Positions 28,730 through 39,088 of a DNA stretch of 64,000 nucleotides are shown in pieces; the stretch's first letter is position 1, and every line of letters starts with the position of its first letter. The translations under genes and the position numbers were made by a program. This DNA is from Orbus hercynius (lineage in GTDB: Bacteria; Pseudomonadota; Gammaproteobacteria; Enterobacterales; Orbaceae), in NCBI RefSeq assembly GCF_003634275.1, contig NZ_RBWY01000003.1, forward strand, positions 124,001 to 188,000. The letters are read 5' to 3'. Under the pieces are notes generated by a model. It had not been told where the DNA came from. It saw only the letters and a program-made list of their open reading frames with translations, and did not search any database.

Positions 28730-29632
28730 GTGGAAAAGATGATTAACCAATTACATACTATTCAAGATTTTATTCGTTGGGCTGCCTCAACGTTTAACCG
28801 TTCAGATATCTATTACGGTCACGGTAGTGATAACGCGATTGATGAAGCAAAACAATTAGTGTTACCTAGCCTTAATTTGCCGTTAACTATTCCAACCGAA
28901 TTTTATTCAGCCAATCTGACTGTTGATGAAAAGCAGCTGATTATTGATTGTGTGACTGCAAGAACGGAGCAGCATATACCAACGCCATATTTGACTAATA
29001 CAGCATGGTTTTGTGGTCATCAATTCTATGTTGATGAGCGCGTACTTATTCCTCGCTCACCCATTGGTGAGCTGATTCAAAATCATTTAGCTGGTATTAT
29101 TGATTTTGAGCCACATAATATGCTTGATTTATGCACCGGTAGCGGCTGCATTGGTATTGCTTGTGCGTATGAATACCCTGACGCTGAAGTTGACGTCGCG
29201 GATATTTCTGATGACGCGCTTGAAGTGGCACAAATTAATATCGACGCGCATCAACTCTCTCACCGCGTTTTACCGGTTTTATCTGATCTGTTTAATGATC
29301 TGCCTGATGTGGAATATGATGTGATTATCTCCAATCCGCCTTATGTTGATCAAGAGGATATGGATGATTTACCGCTGGAATTTAGAACCGAGCCGGAACT
29401 GGCATTAGCCGCCGGTAATGATGGACTTGATATTGTCAGACGCATTTTAAAATCCTCTGCTGCTCATTTATCTAAATTTGGTGTACTCATTTGTGAAGTG
29501 GGTAATAGTAGCGTTGCCCTACAAGCCCAATACCCGCAGATACCGTTTAAATGGATCAAGTTTGCTAATGGCGGTGATGGCGTTTTTATGCTAACAAAAA
29601 AACAACTTATTGAATTTGAAGATATTTTATAA
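28730..29632 (+). CDS. prmB: Ribosomal protein L3 glutamine N5-methyltransferase
   Basis: Methylates a glutamine of ribosomal protein L3 using S-adenosylmethionine. The protein (297-300 residues) has the N-terminal helical domain ([31 protein letters not shown]), the [18 protein letters not shown] motif, the SAM site [19 protein letters not shown] and the catalytic NPPY in [13 protein letters not shown]. It follows E. coli PrmB closely. The start may be the GTG at 28730 or the ATG at 28739. prmB followed by aroC is the order seen in enteric bacteria. Confidence 0.95.
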   Translation: MEKMINQLHTIQDFIRWAASTFNRSDIYYGHGSDNAIDEAKQLVLPSLNLPLTIPTEFYSANLTVDEKQLIIDCVTARTEQHIPTPYLTNTAWFCGHQFYVDERVLIPRSPIGELIQNHLAGIIDFEPHNMLDLCTGSGCIGIACAYEYPDAEVDVADISDDALEVAQINIDAHQLSHRVLPVLSDLFNDLPDVEYDVIISNPPYVDQEDMDDLPLEFRTEPELALAAGNDGLDIVRRILKSSAAHLSKFGVLICEVGNSSVALQAQYPQIPFKWIKFANGGDGVFMLTKKQLIEFEDIL

Positions 29633-29669
29633 TTATATTACTAACTAAAAATAAATAAAAAGGTTACGT

Positions 29670-30752
29670 ATGGCTGGTAATTCTATTGGAACACTGTTTA
29701 AAGTCACCACATTTGGTGAATCACACGGACTTGCGTTAGGTTGTATTGTTGATGGCGTGCCGCCGGGACTGGATTTGTGTGAGGACGACTTACAAAAAGA
29801 TTTGGATCGCCGTAAACCGGGCTCATCGCGTTACACGACGCAGCGCAGAGAAGCCGATGCAGTGAAAATTTTATCGGGTGTCTTTGAAGGTAAAACAACC
29901 GGCACTAGCATTGGGCTGATGATTGAAAATACTGATCAGCGCTCGCAAGATTACAGTCGTATTAAAGAGATTTTCCGTCCAAGTCATGCTGATTATACTT
30001 ATCAACAAAAATATGGCATACGTGATTATCGCGGTGGCGGGCGCGCGTCAGCAAGGGAAACGGCGATGCGCGTTGCTGCTGGCAGTATTGCTAAAAAATA
30101 TTTACATGATCATCTTGGCATTACCATTCGTGGTTATTTAGCGCAAATGGGGGAGGTAGCATGCCCACTGCAAGATTGGCAACAAGTGGGACAAAATCCA
30201 TTTTTTTGTGGTGATGAATCAAAGTTAGATGATCTCGAGCAATTGCTACGTTCACTAAAAAAATCGGGTGATTCGATTGGCGCTAAAGTGACTATTGTGG
30301 CCGAAAACGTGCCAGTTGGTCTTGGCGAACCTGTTTTTGATCGCTTAGATGCGGATATCGCGCATGCTTTAATGAGCATTAATGCAGTGAAAGGGGTTGA
30401 AATTGGTGATGGTTTTGCCGCCGTGAGTAAACGCGGCAGTGAAAACCGTGATGAAATCACCTCGGCGGGATTTAGATCCAATCATGCGGGCGGCATTTTA
30501 GGCGGCATTAGTTCTGGCCAAACCATTACTGCCAATATTGCGTTAAAGGCAACACCAAGCATTGAAATTGCGGGGCAATCGATTGATATTCATGGCCAGA
30601 CCGTTGAGGTGTCAACGCATGGGCGTCATGATCCTTGTGTGGGGATTCGCGCGGTGCCTATCGCTGAAGCCATGATGGCCATTGTGCTGATGGATCACTA
30701 TTTACGTTACCGTGCACAGTGCGGTGATGTGCAGCCAAAACGCTATTTTTAA
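29670..30752 (+). CDS. aroC: Chorismate synthase
   Basis: Last step of the shikimate pathway: converts 5-enolpyruvylshikimate-3-phosphate to chorismate using reduced FMN. The 360-residue protein shows all three family signatures: [18 protein letters not shown] near the N-terminus, [19 protein letters not shown] at about 125, and [16 protein letters not shown] with the late [17 protein letters not shown]. It sits 37 bases after prmB, and four bases separate its stop from the next small gene, suggesting one transcript. Confidence 0.98.
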   Translation: MAGNSIGTLFKVTTFGESHGLALGCIVDGVPPGLDLCEDDLQKDLDRRKPGSSRYTTQRREADAVKILSGVFEGKTTGTSIGLMIENTDQRSQDYSRIKEIFRPSHADYTYQQKYGIRDYRGGGRASARETAMRVAAGSIAKKYLHDHLGITIRGYLAQMGEVACPLQDWQQVGQNPFFCGDESKLDDLEQLLRSLKKSGDSIGAKVTIVAENVPVGLGEPVFDRLDADIAHALMSINAVKGVEIGDGFAAVSKRGSENRDEITSAGFRSNHAGGILGGISSGQTITANIALKATPSIEIAGQSIDIHGQTVEVSTHGRHDPCVGIRAVPIAEAMMAIVLMDHYLRYRAQCGDVQPKRYF

Positions 30753-30756
30753 TCGT

Positions 30757-30966
30757 ATGATGAGCGATGATAGGTTCGATGGATTATTACTTGCTGCCTT
30801 GGCAGTCATTATTTTTGCGATATTGGTAATGCTCGATAAGCGTTACTTAAATGGCAGGGTTGCACATTATTTTACGCGGTCTAAATTCAGAGTCCTGTTC
30901 ATGATATTAGTTTTTATTACAGTGATGTTTTCGAGTATTTATTGGCAAACTTACATACGGTTATAA
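30757..30966 (+). CDS. Small two-helix membrane protein of unknown function
   Basis: A 69-residue frame (MMSDDRFDGLLLAALAVII...) lies exactly between aroC and yfcA, four bases after one and two bases before the other. It has two hydrophobic stretches (about residues 9-26 and 45-60) joined by a basic loop (DKRYLNGRVAHYFTRSKFR). The tight spacing with both neighbours supports translation. I do not recognise the family; enteric bacteria have other genes here. A longer in-frame start inside aroC (30712) is less likely. Confidence 0.65.
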   Translation: MMSDDRFDGLLLAALAVIIFAILVMLDKRYLNGRVAHYFTRSKFRVLFMILVFITVMFSSIYWQTYIRL

Positions 30967-30968
30967 AT

Positions 30969-31733
30969 ATGGATATATCGATTAGTTATCAATTGCTTTT
31001 ACTATTATTTGTGGTCGCCCTGTTAGCCGGCTTTATTGATTCGATTGCTGGTGGCGGTGGGCTATTAACGGTGCCGGCGCTGCTTGCTGTGGGTATTGCA
31101 CCTCAAGCCGCTTTGGCAACCAATAAGTTACAAAGCTGTGGTGGATCGTTCTCGGCGAGTTGGTATTTTATCCGCCGGCGTATGGTGAATCTTAGTGAAA
31201 TGAAACTATCGATTCTGCTGGCTTTTGTCGGTTCTGCTTTAGGCACACTCTTAGTATTACATATTCAGTCCGATTTTTTACGTGTCTTGTTGCCGATTTT
31301 GACGATCAGCGTTGGCCTGTATTTTTTATTCTGCCCCAAAATTGGCGAACACGATCGTCAACGCCGTCTATCTGAAGCACAATTTGCAATTGTTGCCGCT
31401 ATGGTAGTTGGTTTTTATGATGGGTTTTTTGGCCCGGGAGCCGGTTCATTTTATGCCCTTGCTTATGTGACACTAGCTGGCTTTAATTTGACTAAAGCAA
31501 CGGCTCACACTAAGGTACTCAATTTCACCTCTAATATAGCGGGATTACTGTTTTTTGTGTTCAGTGGTCAGGTGCTTTGGACGATCGGTCTGACGATGTT
31601 AGTTGGTCAAGTGATTGGTGCCCGAATTGGCGCTAAAATGGTATTATCAAAAGGAAAAAAATTGATTCGGCCAATGCTCATTATCGTTTCAACCGTCATG
31701 AGTTTAAAACTGATTGGTGAAAATTTTTTTTAA
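30969..31733 (+). CDS. yfcA: TSUP/TauE-SafE family membrane transporter YfcA
   Basis: Inner-membrane protein of 254 residues with two internally repeated halves typical of the TauE/SafE superfamily. The first half has LLAGFIDSIAGGGGLLTVPALLAVG and LATNKLQSCGGS; the second has VVGFYDGFFGPGAGSFYALAYV and AHTKVLNFTSNIAG. It matches E. coli YfcA, also near aroC. Family members export organosulfur or organic anions, but the YfcA substrate is unknown. The ATG at 30969 follows the small membrane gene by two bases. Confidence 0.92.
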   Translation: MDISISYQLLLLLFVVALLAGFIDSIAGGGGLLTVPALLAVGIAPQAALATNKLQSCGGSFSASWYFIRRRMVNLSEMKLSILLAFVGSALGTLLVLHIQSDFLRVLLPILTISVGLYFLFCPKIGEHDRQRRLSEAQFAIVAAMVVGFYDGFFGPGAGSFYALAYVTLAGFNLTKATAHTKVLNFTSNIAGLLFFVFSGQVLWTIGLTMLVGQVIGARIGAKMVLSKGKKLIRPMLIIVSTVMSLKLIGENFF

Positions 31734-31977
31734 CCGCTTAATGATGGCAAAATCTGTCAGCTATTTGGCGGGTAACTGGTCGATAGTTAGTATTGAAAAA
31801 CCAGGCAATATAACCTAGTAAATGACTCAGTTATTGTTTATGATATTTACTGGTTTCATGGGTTGATTTAGATGATATGCCTTGAATGTATCTAGCGAGC
31901 TAGCTGTAATTGTATTGTGATTATGCTGATTTTATGTTCTTAACTTATGTTGTTAACTAAAGCTGCGAGGAGCGAAG

Positions 31978-33234
31978 ATGTTTACTAAACAAATGACAAT
32001 AGCCGAGTATGACCAAGATTTGTGGAATGCCATTCAACATGAAAATAAACGTCAAGAAGAGCATATTGAATTAATTGCTTCAGAAAACTATACCAGTCCA
32101 AGGGTCATGCAAGCTCAAGGCTCACAGCTTACTAACAAATATGCCGAAGGTTACCCAGGTAAACGTTACTATGGCGGATGTGAATACGTTGATATTGTCG
32201 AGCAGCTAGCTATCGACCGTGCTAAAGCACTATTTGGTGCTGATTACGCCAACGTTCAACCGCATTCGGGGTCACAAGCCAATTTTGCTGTTTACACTGC
32301 CTTATTACAACCCGGTGATACGGTACTGGGAATGAATTTATCCGAAGGTGGTCATTTAACTCACGGTTCACCGGTCAATTTCTCTGGTAAACTTTATCAT
32401 ATTGTTGCCTATGGTGTTGATGACTCGGGCCATATCGATTATGACGAAGTGGCTAAGATCGCTAAAGACAGCAAGCCTAAAATGATCATTGGTGGCTTCT
32501 CTGCTTACTCAGGCGTGGTTGATTGGAAAAAATTACGTGAAATCGCTGATAGTGTTGGTGCTTACTTATTTGTTGATATGGCGCATGTTGCCGGTTTAAT
32601 TGCCGCGGGTGTTTATCCTAATCCGGTGCCACATGCGCATGTGGTGACAACCACAACGCATAAAACACTGGGTGGACCTCGTGGTGGCCTTATTTTGGCT
32701 AAAGGGGGCAGTGAAGAGCTGTATAAAAAACTCAATTCCGCGGTTTTCCCTGGTGCGCAAGGCGGTCCACTGATGCATGTGATTGCGGCAAAAGCGGTAG
32801 CGCTTAAAGAAGCGATGGAACCAGCTTACAAAACCTATCAACAGCAAGTGGTTAAAAATGCTAAAGCGATGGTCGAGGAGATCATCAAACGCGGCTACAA
32901 AGTGGTTGCGGGTGAGACACAAAATCACCTCTTTTTAATCGATTTAGTGAATAAAAATATTACGGGTAAAGAAGCGGATGCGGCATTAGGTCGCGCGAAT
33001 ATTACGGTGAATAAGAATAGTGTCCCCAAAGATCCACAAAGCCCATTTGTGACCTCTGGTATTCGTTTAGGTACGCCGGCTATTACCCGTCGCGGCTTTA
33101 AAGAAGCAGAAGCGAAACAACTAGCAAATTGGATTTGTGATGTGCTTGATAATATTCATGATGAAGCGGTGATTAACCAAGTTAAAGCGCAAGTTTTAGC
33201 TATTTGTCGTCGCTTACCTGTTTATGAACAATAA
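31978..33234 (+). CDS. glyA: Serine hydroxymethyltransferase
   Basis: PLP enzyme converting serine and tetrahydrofolate to glycine and 5,10-methylene-tetrahydrofolate, the main one-carbon source. The 418-residue protein has [70 protein letters not shown] and the PLP lysine in [28 protein letters not shown] ribosome binding site precedes the ATG. The 244-base upstream spacer is AT-rich; I saw no clear PurR or MetR site in it. Confidence 0.98.
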   Translation: MFTKQMTIAEYDQDLWNAIQHENKRQEEHIELIASENYTSPRVMQAQGSQLTNKYAEGYPGKRYYGGCEYVDIVEQLAIDRAKALFGADYANVQPHSGSQANFAVYTALLQPGDTVLGMNLSEGGHLTHGSPVNFSGKLYHIVAYGVDDSGHIDYDEVAKIAKDSKPKMIIGGFSAYSGVVDWKKLREIADSVGAYLFVDMAHVAGLIAAGVYPNPVPHAHVVTTTTHKTLGGPRGGLILAKGGSEELYKKLNSAVFPGAQGGPLMHVIAAKAVALKEAMEPAYKTYQQQVVKNAKAMVEEIIKRGYKVVAGETQNHLFLIDLVNKNITGKEADAALGRANITVNKNSVPKDPQSPFVTSGIRLGTPAITRRGFKEAEAKQLANWICDVLDNIHDEAVINQVKAQVLAICRRLPVYEQ

Positions 33235-33262
33235 TTATCACTAACTGGCTGACGAGATAAGT

Positions 33263-33291
33263 GGGGATATCATATGATGTCCCCTTTTTTT
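33263..33291 (+). terminator. Intrinsic terminator of glyA
   Basis: GGGGATATCAT and ATGATGTCCCC form an 11-bp stem with one T-G wobble (the central pairs open as loop), followed by seven T residues, 28 bases past the glyA stop. Confidence 0.92.
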
Positions 33292-33409
33292 CACTTGCGG
33301 GGATTAAACTCGACCTAATAGCGATAAAATATCACGGCACATTTGTATCATGGCCTGATAGCCTGCTATAGTATGATCTGCATTGTCATCATCGTCGGGG
33401 AATCACGTA

Positions 33410-34345
33410 ATGAGCCAAGAGGTCGAATTAAAATTTGAACTAGATGAATCATCCATTGAGTATCTATTATCTTTTTTGCAAACCCAGACTATACATGAGC
33501 AGCATTCGTTACATTTAACGAATACCTACTACGACAGAAAGGACAATATTTTACGTAACCACGGCTTAAGTGTGCGCATTCGTGGCACACATGAAGCAGG
33601 TAAGCAAGATGAGTATGAAATTACCGTTAAATCTTCCGGCCAAGCGGTGGCGGGTTTACACGCCCGTAAAGAGTTTAATGCAAGATTGCCTTATCGGCGC
33701 CTCGATTTATCACTATTACCCGCTGAAGTGTTTGCTGATGAGTTAGATGTAGCAACGTTATCGCAACAGATAATTGCGATATTTACCACCGATTTTCATC
33801 GCCAAACGTGGTTGATTGATTTCAAACAGAGCAAAATCGAAGTTGCCCTTGATCAAGGGAAAATTTCTGCTGCGCAGCTTAGCGTGCCGATCTTTGAACT
33901 GGAATTAGAATTGAAAACGGGTTCTCAGTTTGATTTGATCTTATTTGCTTTAGCGTTAAGTCGCTTTAATGTGCATCTTTTTTCACAAAGTAAAGCTGCC
34001 AGAGGCTACCGTTTATTACAAGGTAAAGCGATCAATAAAGCCGTTTTACCGACAAGTGCTAACACCGTATCGTTAGCGGATTTATTACAATATTGGCAAA
34101 CAAATGAAGAATATGCATTAGCCAATCACGATACGGTGATTTATCAACAAACATTACATTGGGCCGCCGAGCGTTTACAACACTTGTTGCCAACAGCGCA
34201 AAATGAATATTCCACTCAATTAAATCAACTTTATCGTTATTGGAATAAAAAGCGTCAATTGATGAGTGATATTAAAATGTTTGCGTTTAGTGAAATCAAT
34301 ACTCAATTTAAATTGTATTTAATTCTTCTTAGCCTCAATGATTAG
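33410..34345 (+). CDS. ygiF: CYTH-domain inorganic triphosphatase YgiF with shortened C-terminus
   Basis: The CYTH (triphosphate tunnel) domain fills residues 1-200: ExExK motif EVELKFEL at the start, SLHLTNTYYDRKDNILRNHG, LSVRIRG, ITVKSS and the later VPIFELELELKTG and SKAARGYRL. E. coli YgiF hydrolyses inorganic triphosphate and has 433 residues with a full CHAD domain; this protein has 311, so only about half of the CHAD region remains. The ATG at 33410 follows GGGGA. It is followed after 14 bases by glnE, as in E. coli. Confidence 0.9.
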   Translation: MSQEVELKFELDESSIEYLLSFLQTQTIHEQHSLHLTNTYYDRKDNILRNHGLSVRIRGTHEAGKQDEYEITVKSSGQAVAGLHARKEFNARLPYRRLDLSLLPAEVFADELDVATLSQQIIAIFTTDFHRQTWLIDFKQSKIEVALDQGKISAAQLSVPIFELELELKTGSQFDLILFALALSRFNVHLFSQSKAARGYRLLQGKAINKAVLPTSANTVSLADLLQYWQTNEEYALANHDTVIYQQTLHWAAERLQHLLPTAQNEYSTQLNQLYRYWNKKRQLMSDIKMFAFSEINTQFKLYLILLSLND

Positions 34346-34359
34346 CTAAATGGTGATCT

Positions 34360-37179
34360 ATGTCCATACTGACAACACAGCAACATAAAGTGATGACACA
34401 GTTAGTCAATTGTGATCAAGTATTAGTTTGCCAATATATTGATATTTTAAGCAGAAGTGATTTTATCGTTGAATCATTATCACGCTTTCCCGCTTGGTTA
34501 GCCGAAATCAACATTAATGCCCCTACAGAGGATGAATATCTGGCTTATCAACGCTGGTTAGATGAGCTAATTATGAGGATTCAATCTGAAGAGCAATTGC
34601 TGGCCGTGTTACGCCAGTTTAGACGCAAAATATTGCTGAGAATTAACTGGTCACAAATTGCCAATACGAGCACCACCGAGCAAACACTGGTTCAGTTAAG
34701 CACCTTAGCGGAAGTGCTCATTATTACCGCTCGTGATTGGTTGTATAAACTGAGCTGTCAAGAATGGGGTACACCTTATAGTCATCAAGGCATTGAGCAA
34801 GCATTAGTGATTTTAGGGATGGGGAAACTTGGTGGGGGGGAACTGAACTTTTCGTCCGATATTGATTTGATTTTTGCCTATCCCGAACATGGTGTTACCA
34901 AAGGTGAACGTCGTGAACTTGATAATTCGATCTTTTTTACTCGCCTTGGACAACGCTTAATTAAAGCACTTGAGCACATCACTCAAGATGGCTTTGTCTA
35001 CCGCGTAGATATGAGGCTAAGACCGCTCGGTGACGGCGGGCCGTTGGTGTTGAGTTTTGCATCAATGGAAGATTATTATCAAGAACAAGGCCGAGATTGG
35101 GAGCGTTATGCGATGGTCAAAGCCAAAGTGCTTGGTGATCAAAATTCGCCTTATGCCAAAGAACTCTATCAAATGCTTAAGCCGTTTGTGTATCGTCGAT
35201 ATATTGATTTTAGCGTCTTACAATCTTTACGTAATATGAAAGGGATGATTGAACGTGAGGTCAGACGTCGCGGTTTGCATAATAATATTAAGCTCGGGGC
35301 GGGTGGTATTCGAGAGATCGAATTTATCGTACAAGTCTTTCAATTGATTCGTGGTGGCCGCGTGCCAGCTTTACAAACGCGCTCACTACTGGCAGCATTA
35401 CGTGCGATTGAACATGAAAAGCTGTTAACCATTGATGATGTTGATAAGCTGCATCACAATTATTTATTTCTAAGGCGGTGTGAGAACTTATTGCAAGGGA
35501 TTAATGATGAGCAGACCCAAACTTTACCAGAGGATACCACTGATCAGCAGCGCTTAGCATTAGGCATGGGATTTGATGATTGGCATGATTTTCAACATGC
35601 ACTTGCTGAGCGGATGTTATCGACTCGGGTAATTTTTAATGAGTTAATTGGCATCGATGACCATCAAGGTGAACAAGCAAACTACGACCAACAATTTGAT
35701 GAGCTGTGGGCAACTGATTTAGCTCACAGCGATATTGGCCATGTGTTGCCGCAGCTCAATGCGGAGCAGTCACAGCAGCTTTATCAGCTCATTGTGCAGT
35801 TTAGAGATGGCATTAGTAAACGGACGATTGGCGTTCGCGGGCGTGATATTCTCGATCAATTAATGCCAAGAGTGTTTGCCCTGGCATGTGGAGATGATAA
35901 TCGAATTACGATCTTATCAAGAACACTGCAACTTTTAGTCAATATAGTCAGTCGCACGACGTATTTAGAGTTATTGGTTGAATACCCAAATGCATTAAAA
36001 CAGTTAATTCGCTTATGCGCTGCGTCACCGATGATTAGTGAGCAGCTCATGCGTTATCCGCTATTATTAGATGAGCTGATTGATTTTAATTCGTTATACA
36101 AAACTGTGCCAATGGATAGTTATAAAAGTGAATTATATCAATACTTATTGCGCATTGAGTCTGACGATGAAGAGGCGCTAATTGAAGCGCTAAGGCAGTT
36201 TAAGCAAATGCAATTGTTACATATTGCCGCCAGTGATATTGCCCATATTTTGCCGACGATGAAAGTCAGTGATCATTTAACGTATCTGGCTGAGGCGATG
36301 TTGGATTTTGTGGTACAAATCGCCTGGAATCAAATGGTTTCGCGTTATGGTAAACCCGATTATTTAGCGGAAGATGAGCAAAAAGGCTTATTAGTGGTAG
36401 GGTATGGTAAATTGGGCGGCATTGAGCTAGGTTATGGCTCTGACTTGGATTTGGTTTTTTTATACGATTGCCCAGCAAACAGTATGACCACTGGTCAGAA
36501 AGTCATAGATAGCCGTCAGTTTTATCTGCGCTTAGTACAGCGTATTATTCACTTGTTTAGTATTCGTACCAATTCCGGTATTTTATACGAGGTGGATGTC
36601 AGGCTGCGTCCACAAGGTGATGCTGGATTATTGGCATGCAGTATAGATGCCTTTGCGGATTATCAAAATAATGATGCTTGGACGTGGGAGCATCAAGCGT
36701 TAGTCAGAGCAAGGGTAGTCTATGGTGAACCATTACTCCAAGCGCGCTTTAATCAGATTCGTCATCAGATTTTAATGCAGCCACGAGATAAAGTGTCACT
36801 AAAACAAGATGTGCGCGAAATGCGCGAAAAAATGAGAAGTCATTTAGGCTCTCATGAGAAGACGCAATTTAACATTAAAGTTGATAGTGGTGGTATTGGT
36901 GATATTGAGTTTATATCACAATATTTAGTGCTCAATTATGCGCATCAAGAACCTAAGATGACCACTTGGAGCGATAACGTGCGTATTTTAGAATTAGCTA
37001 AAAAATATCACATTATGCCGGATGATGAGGCTGAAAAATTAACGCAAATTTACATTAATATGCGTAATGAAATTCACCGTTTATCACTGCAACAGCTATC
37101 GAGTAAAGTTGATGGTCAGCTTTTTCAAACCGAGCGGCAATATGTGAGGCATAGCTGGCAACAGTGGCTAATCAATTAG
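34360..37179 (+). CDS. glnE: Bifunctional glutamine synthetase adenylyltransferase/deadenylase
   Basis: Adds or removes AMP on glutamine synthetase in response to PII proteins and glutamine, tuning nitrogen assimilation. At 939 residues it is full length (E. coli 946). The two nucleotidyltransferase halves are plain: [24 protein letters not shown] near residue 165 (deadenylation) and [24 protein letters not shown] near 685 (adenylation), each with the catalytic D-x-D, plus [12 protein letters not shown] and [12 protein letters not shown]. Both [10 protein letters not shown] and SGGIGDIEF are present. Confidence 0.97.
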   Translation: MSILTTQQHKVMTQLVNCDQVLVCQYIDILSRSDFIVESLSRFPAWLAEININAPTEDEYLAYQRWLDELIMRIQSEEQLLAVLRQFRRKILLRINWSQIANTSTTEQTLVQLSTLAEVLIITARDWLYKLSCQEWGTPYSHQGIEQALVILGMGKLGGGELNFSSDIDLIFAYPEHGVTKGERRELDNSIFFTRLGQRLIKALEHITQDGFVYRVDMRLRPLGDGGPLVLSFASMEDYYQEQGRDWERYAMVKAKVLGDQNSPYAKELYQMLKPFVYRRYIDFSVLQSLRNMKGMIEREVRRRGLHNNIKLGAGGIREIEFIVQVFQLIRGGRVPALQTRSLLAALRAIEHEKLLTIDDVDKLHHNYLFLRRCENLLQGINDEQTQTLPEDTTDQQRLALGMGFDDWHDFQHALAERMLSTRVIFNELIGIDDHQGEQANYDQQFDELWATDLAHSDIGHVLPQLNAEQSQQLYQLIVQFRDGISKRTIGVRGRDILDQLMPRVFALACGDDNRITILSRTLQLLVNIVSRTTYLELLVEYPNALKQLIRLCAASPMISEQLMRYPLLLDELIDFNSLYKTVPMDSYKSELYQYLLRIESDDEEALIEALRQFKQMQLLHIAASDIAHILPTMKVSDHLTYLAEAMLDFVVQIAWNQMVSRYGKPDYLAEDEQKGLLVVGYGKLGGIELGYGSDLDLVFLYDCPANSMTTGQKVIDSRQFYLRLVQRIIHLFSIRTNSGILYEVDVRLRPQGDAGLLACSIDAFADYQNNDAWTWEHQALVRARVVYGEPLLQARFNQIRHQILMQPRDKVSLKQDVREMREKMRSHLGSHEKTQFNIKVDSGGIGDIEFISQYLVLNYAHQEPKMTTWSDNVRILELAKKYHIMPDDEAEKLTQIYINMRNEIHRLSLQQLSSKVDGQLFQTERQYVRHSWQQWLIN

Positions 37180-37232
37180 TACAGTTAATCAGCTAACGAT
37201 AAAAATAGCATCAAAAAAAAGACAATGTTGAC

Positions 37233-37269
37233 TTGTGCATTGCACAATTTTCCTGATAATCATTATAAT
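37233..37269 (+). promoter_or_regulatory. Promoter with perfect palindrome and Fur-like dyad before lipoprotein gene
   Basis: TTGTGCATTGCACAA (37233-37247) is a perfect 15-bp palindrome. It overlaps a -35-like TTGCAC (37240-37245), 18 bases from a perfect TATAAT (37264-37269). The dyad GATAATCATTATA (37255-37267) overlaps the -10 and resembles the GATAAT-N-ATTATC core of Fur boxes. The lipoprotein ATG is 32 bases downstream of the -10. Assignment to Fur, or to any regulator of the TTGTGCA palindrome, is inference. Confidence 0.5.
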
Positions 37270-37301
37270 ATTAAATATAAATAATGATATAAGGAATCCT
37301 G

Positions 37302-38690
37302 ATGCGATTATTGTTACTAGCCCTGTCGATTTTTATTTTGGTGGGGTGTGCCTCACCCCGCACAGCACAAGACGCTTACAAAGAAGGTCAATATGTCGAA
37401 AGTATTGAATTAGCAGCGTTATCGGTAGAAGAGAAAGGAGAGTCTAAACTCGATGCCGCTGATTTAGAGGAATTTCGAACCCTTGTCGGTAATGTGATGG
37501 CACATTATGAAAATCAATTACTAACCGCCAATAGAACGGACTACGCAAGTCGCATTAACAGCTATGAAGCTTTACTCCAGATCAAAAATCGTTTGAGTAA
37601 TCGTTTTTATAGCCAGCAAGTTTATTTTTTTAATAATAAGTATGATATTAAGCAGCTTAGACAAGTGATTGCTGAAGAGTATTATGTGTATGGTAATTCT
37701 ATCGATGCTAAAGATGGTGATAGTTATCGTCTTAAAACTAATTTATATCGCAAAGGCTTAGAACAATATAACTATAAAGATATTGAAGCGCTGTATAACA
37801 AGACTAATAAAAAGTATATGCAAGTTGCGGCAAAAGAGTATTACGATAAAGGCACTATACTGGCTGAGTCTGGTTTATACCAATATGCAGCGGAGTCTTT
37901 TGCCAGTGCATCGGAAGTTTATAAACCACTGGGTAAATATAAAAATAGTGATGAACTGTTTGTGGTGTATGATAAAAAATATCGCGCTATTGAAGCTGGC
38001 AAACTTTATCAGCAAGCTGAAGCAATCCGAAAATCGGCGACGACCCATGCTGAATATCGTGAGATAGCCCAGCTTTATCACGACGCTGGGGAAATCTACC
38101 AACCTTATGGCGATTATAAAGGATCAGCAAAATTATTTGAGCAATATCAACAAAAAGGTCAACTAAGAATCTATTTTCCACCAAGCAAATATAGCCAATT
38201 GATACAAGCTAATCTAAAGGATGATTATATTAAGTTTGTGACCAATCCCTCAACGGCAGACCTTGTTATTAATATTAAAGAGCAGAGCCGTTATCGAGAA
38301 TTACCACCAGATATTAGCAAAAAAGCGATGAGTGAAAATCTGGTTGAAAAAACCATTAATGAAACCAATGCTGATGGTGTGACACAATCTAAAGATGTCT
38401 ATAAAACGTATTATTACAATTTACAAACAACGGTACTTGAGAATACGTTTGAATTGACGACCGATATTGATGTTAGTGGTATTTATCGTTACAAAGACTC
38501 AGATCAAATTAGGAAAAGCTCGAGCATGACGAAATATGCTTATTCCGGGCAGGTACCTAATAATTATCGTGATCATAATTCTGGCTCATACGTCTCGCAA
38601 AATAAATTGGCAGAGCAGGCTAAAAAAGAGCAAGAGCGGTATGTTCAAAGCCAATTGTCGAATCTAGCCACTATTTTTGAACGGTTATAA
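37302..38690 (+). CDS. Unrecognised periplasmic lipoprotein with TPR-like helical repeats
   Basis: A 462-residue lipoprotein: short signal peptide with the lipobox ILVGC (Cys16). Residues 20-290 look all-helical, with repeated A/Y/G-rich pairs such as YYDKGTILAESGLYQYAAESFASASEVY and YHDAGEIYQPYGDYKGSAKLFEQY, suggesting TPR or Sel1-like repeats. After about 295 the chain changes to a strand-rich part (LRIYFPPSKYSQLI, DLVINIKEQSRYRELP) and a C-terminal helix. I cannot name a family. The gene stands alone between glnE and feoA; an elaborate promoter precedes it. AAGGAA is its ribosome binding site. Confidence 0.7.
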   Translation: MRLLLLALSIFILVGCASPRTAQDAYKEGQYVESIELAALSVEEKGESKLDAADLEEFRTLVGNVMAHYENQLLTANRTDYASRINSYEALLQIKNRLSNRFYSQQVYFFNNKYDIKQLRQVIAEEYYVYGNSIDAKDGDSYRLKTNLYRKGLEQYNYKDIEALYNKTNKKYMQVAAKEYYDKGTILAESGLYQYAAESFASASEVYKPLGKYKNSDELFVVYDKKYRAIEAGKLYQQAEAIRKSATTHAEYREIAQLYHDAGEIYQPYGDYKGSAKLFEQYQQKGQLRIYFPPSKYSQLIQANLKDDYIKFVTNPSTADLVINIKEQSRYRELPPDISKKAMSENLVEKTINETNADGVTQSKDVYKTYYYNLQTTVLENTFELTTDIDVSGIYRYKDSDQIRKSSSMTKYAYSGQVPNNYRDHNSGSYVSQNKLAEQAKKEQERYVQSQLSNLATIFERL

Positions 38691-38777
38691 AAGTGGCGTT
38701 ATTTTGTAAAATTGAGGCAGGTAAAATTAAATTTTTAGTAGTGCGTATTTCATTCTAAAGTGATTTGTATTAATATC

Positions 38778-38796
38778 GAGAATAATTCGCATTATT
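38778..38796 (+). promoter_or_regulatory. Candidate Fur box upstream of feoA
   Basis: The 19 bases GAGAATAATTCGCATTATT agree with the Fur consensus GATAATGATAATCATTATC at 13 of 19 positions, counted by eye, including the CATTAT half. The site lies 44 bases upstream of the feoA ATG. feo operons in enteric bacteria are Fur-repressed and FNR-activated; I saw no convincing FNR site. Confidence 0.55.
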
Positions 38797-38839
38797 ATTA
38801 TTGTTCTTAACGTATGTTGTTTTAGCAGGATGTTATGAT

Positions 38840-39088
38840 ATGGATACTCAAGAGTTAACGTTAGATCGCCTCACGTTTGGCAAAGAAGCCGTTATTGCCA
38901 AACTATTACCTGACTCATTACCTTTTCGTCGCAAACTACTGGCTATGGGTATTACGCCTGGATGCAAAGTATCGGTTGTGAGAGTTGCGCCACTGGGTGA
39001 TCCGCTCGAAATTAATATGAGAGGATTTTTATTGTGTTTAAGACGTCAAGAGGCTGCGTCAATTGCCGTGGTGGAGATTGAAAAATGA
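38840..39088 (+). CDS. feoA: Ferrous iron transport protein A
   Basis: Small cytosolic SH3-like protein of 82 residues required for FeoB-mediated Fe(II) uptake. The pattern LLAMGITPGCKVSVVRVAPLGDPLEINMRGFLLCLRRQEA is the family core. I use the ATG at 38840 rather than the open frame from 38801, as it gives the usual length and an AGGA stands upstream. The stop overlaps the feoB ATG by four bases (ATGA). Confidence 0.95.
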   Translation: MDTQELTLDRLTFGKEAVIAKLLPDSLPFRRKLLAMGITPGCKVSVVRVAPLGDPLEINMRGFLLCLRRQEAASIAVVEIEK

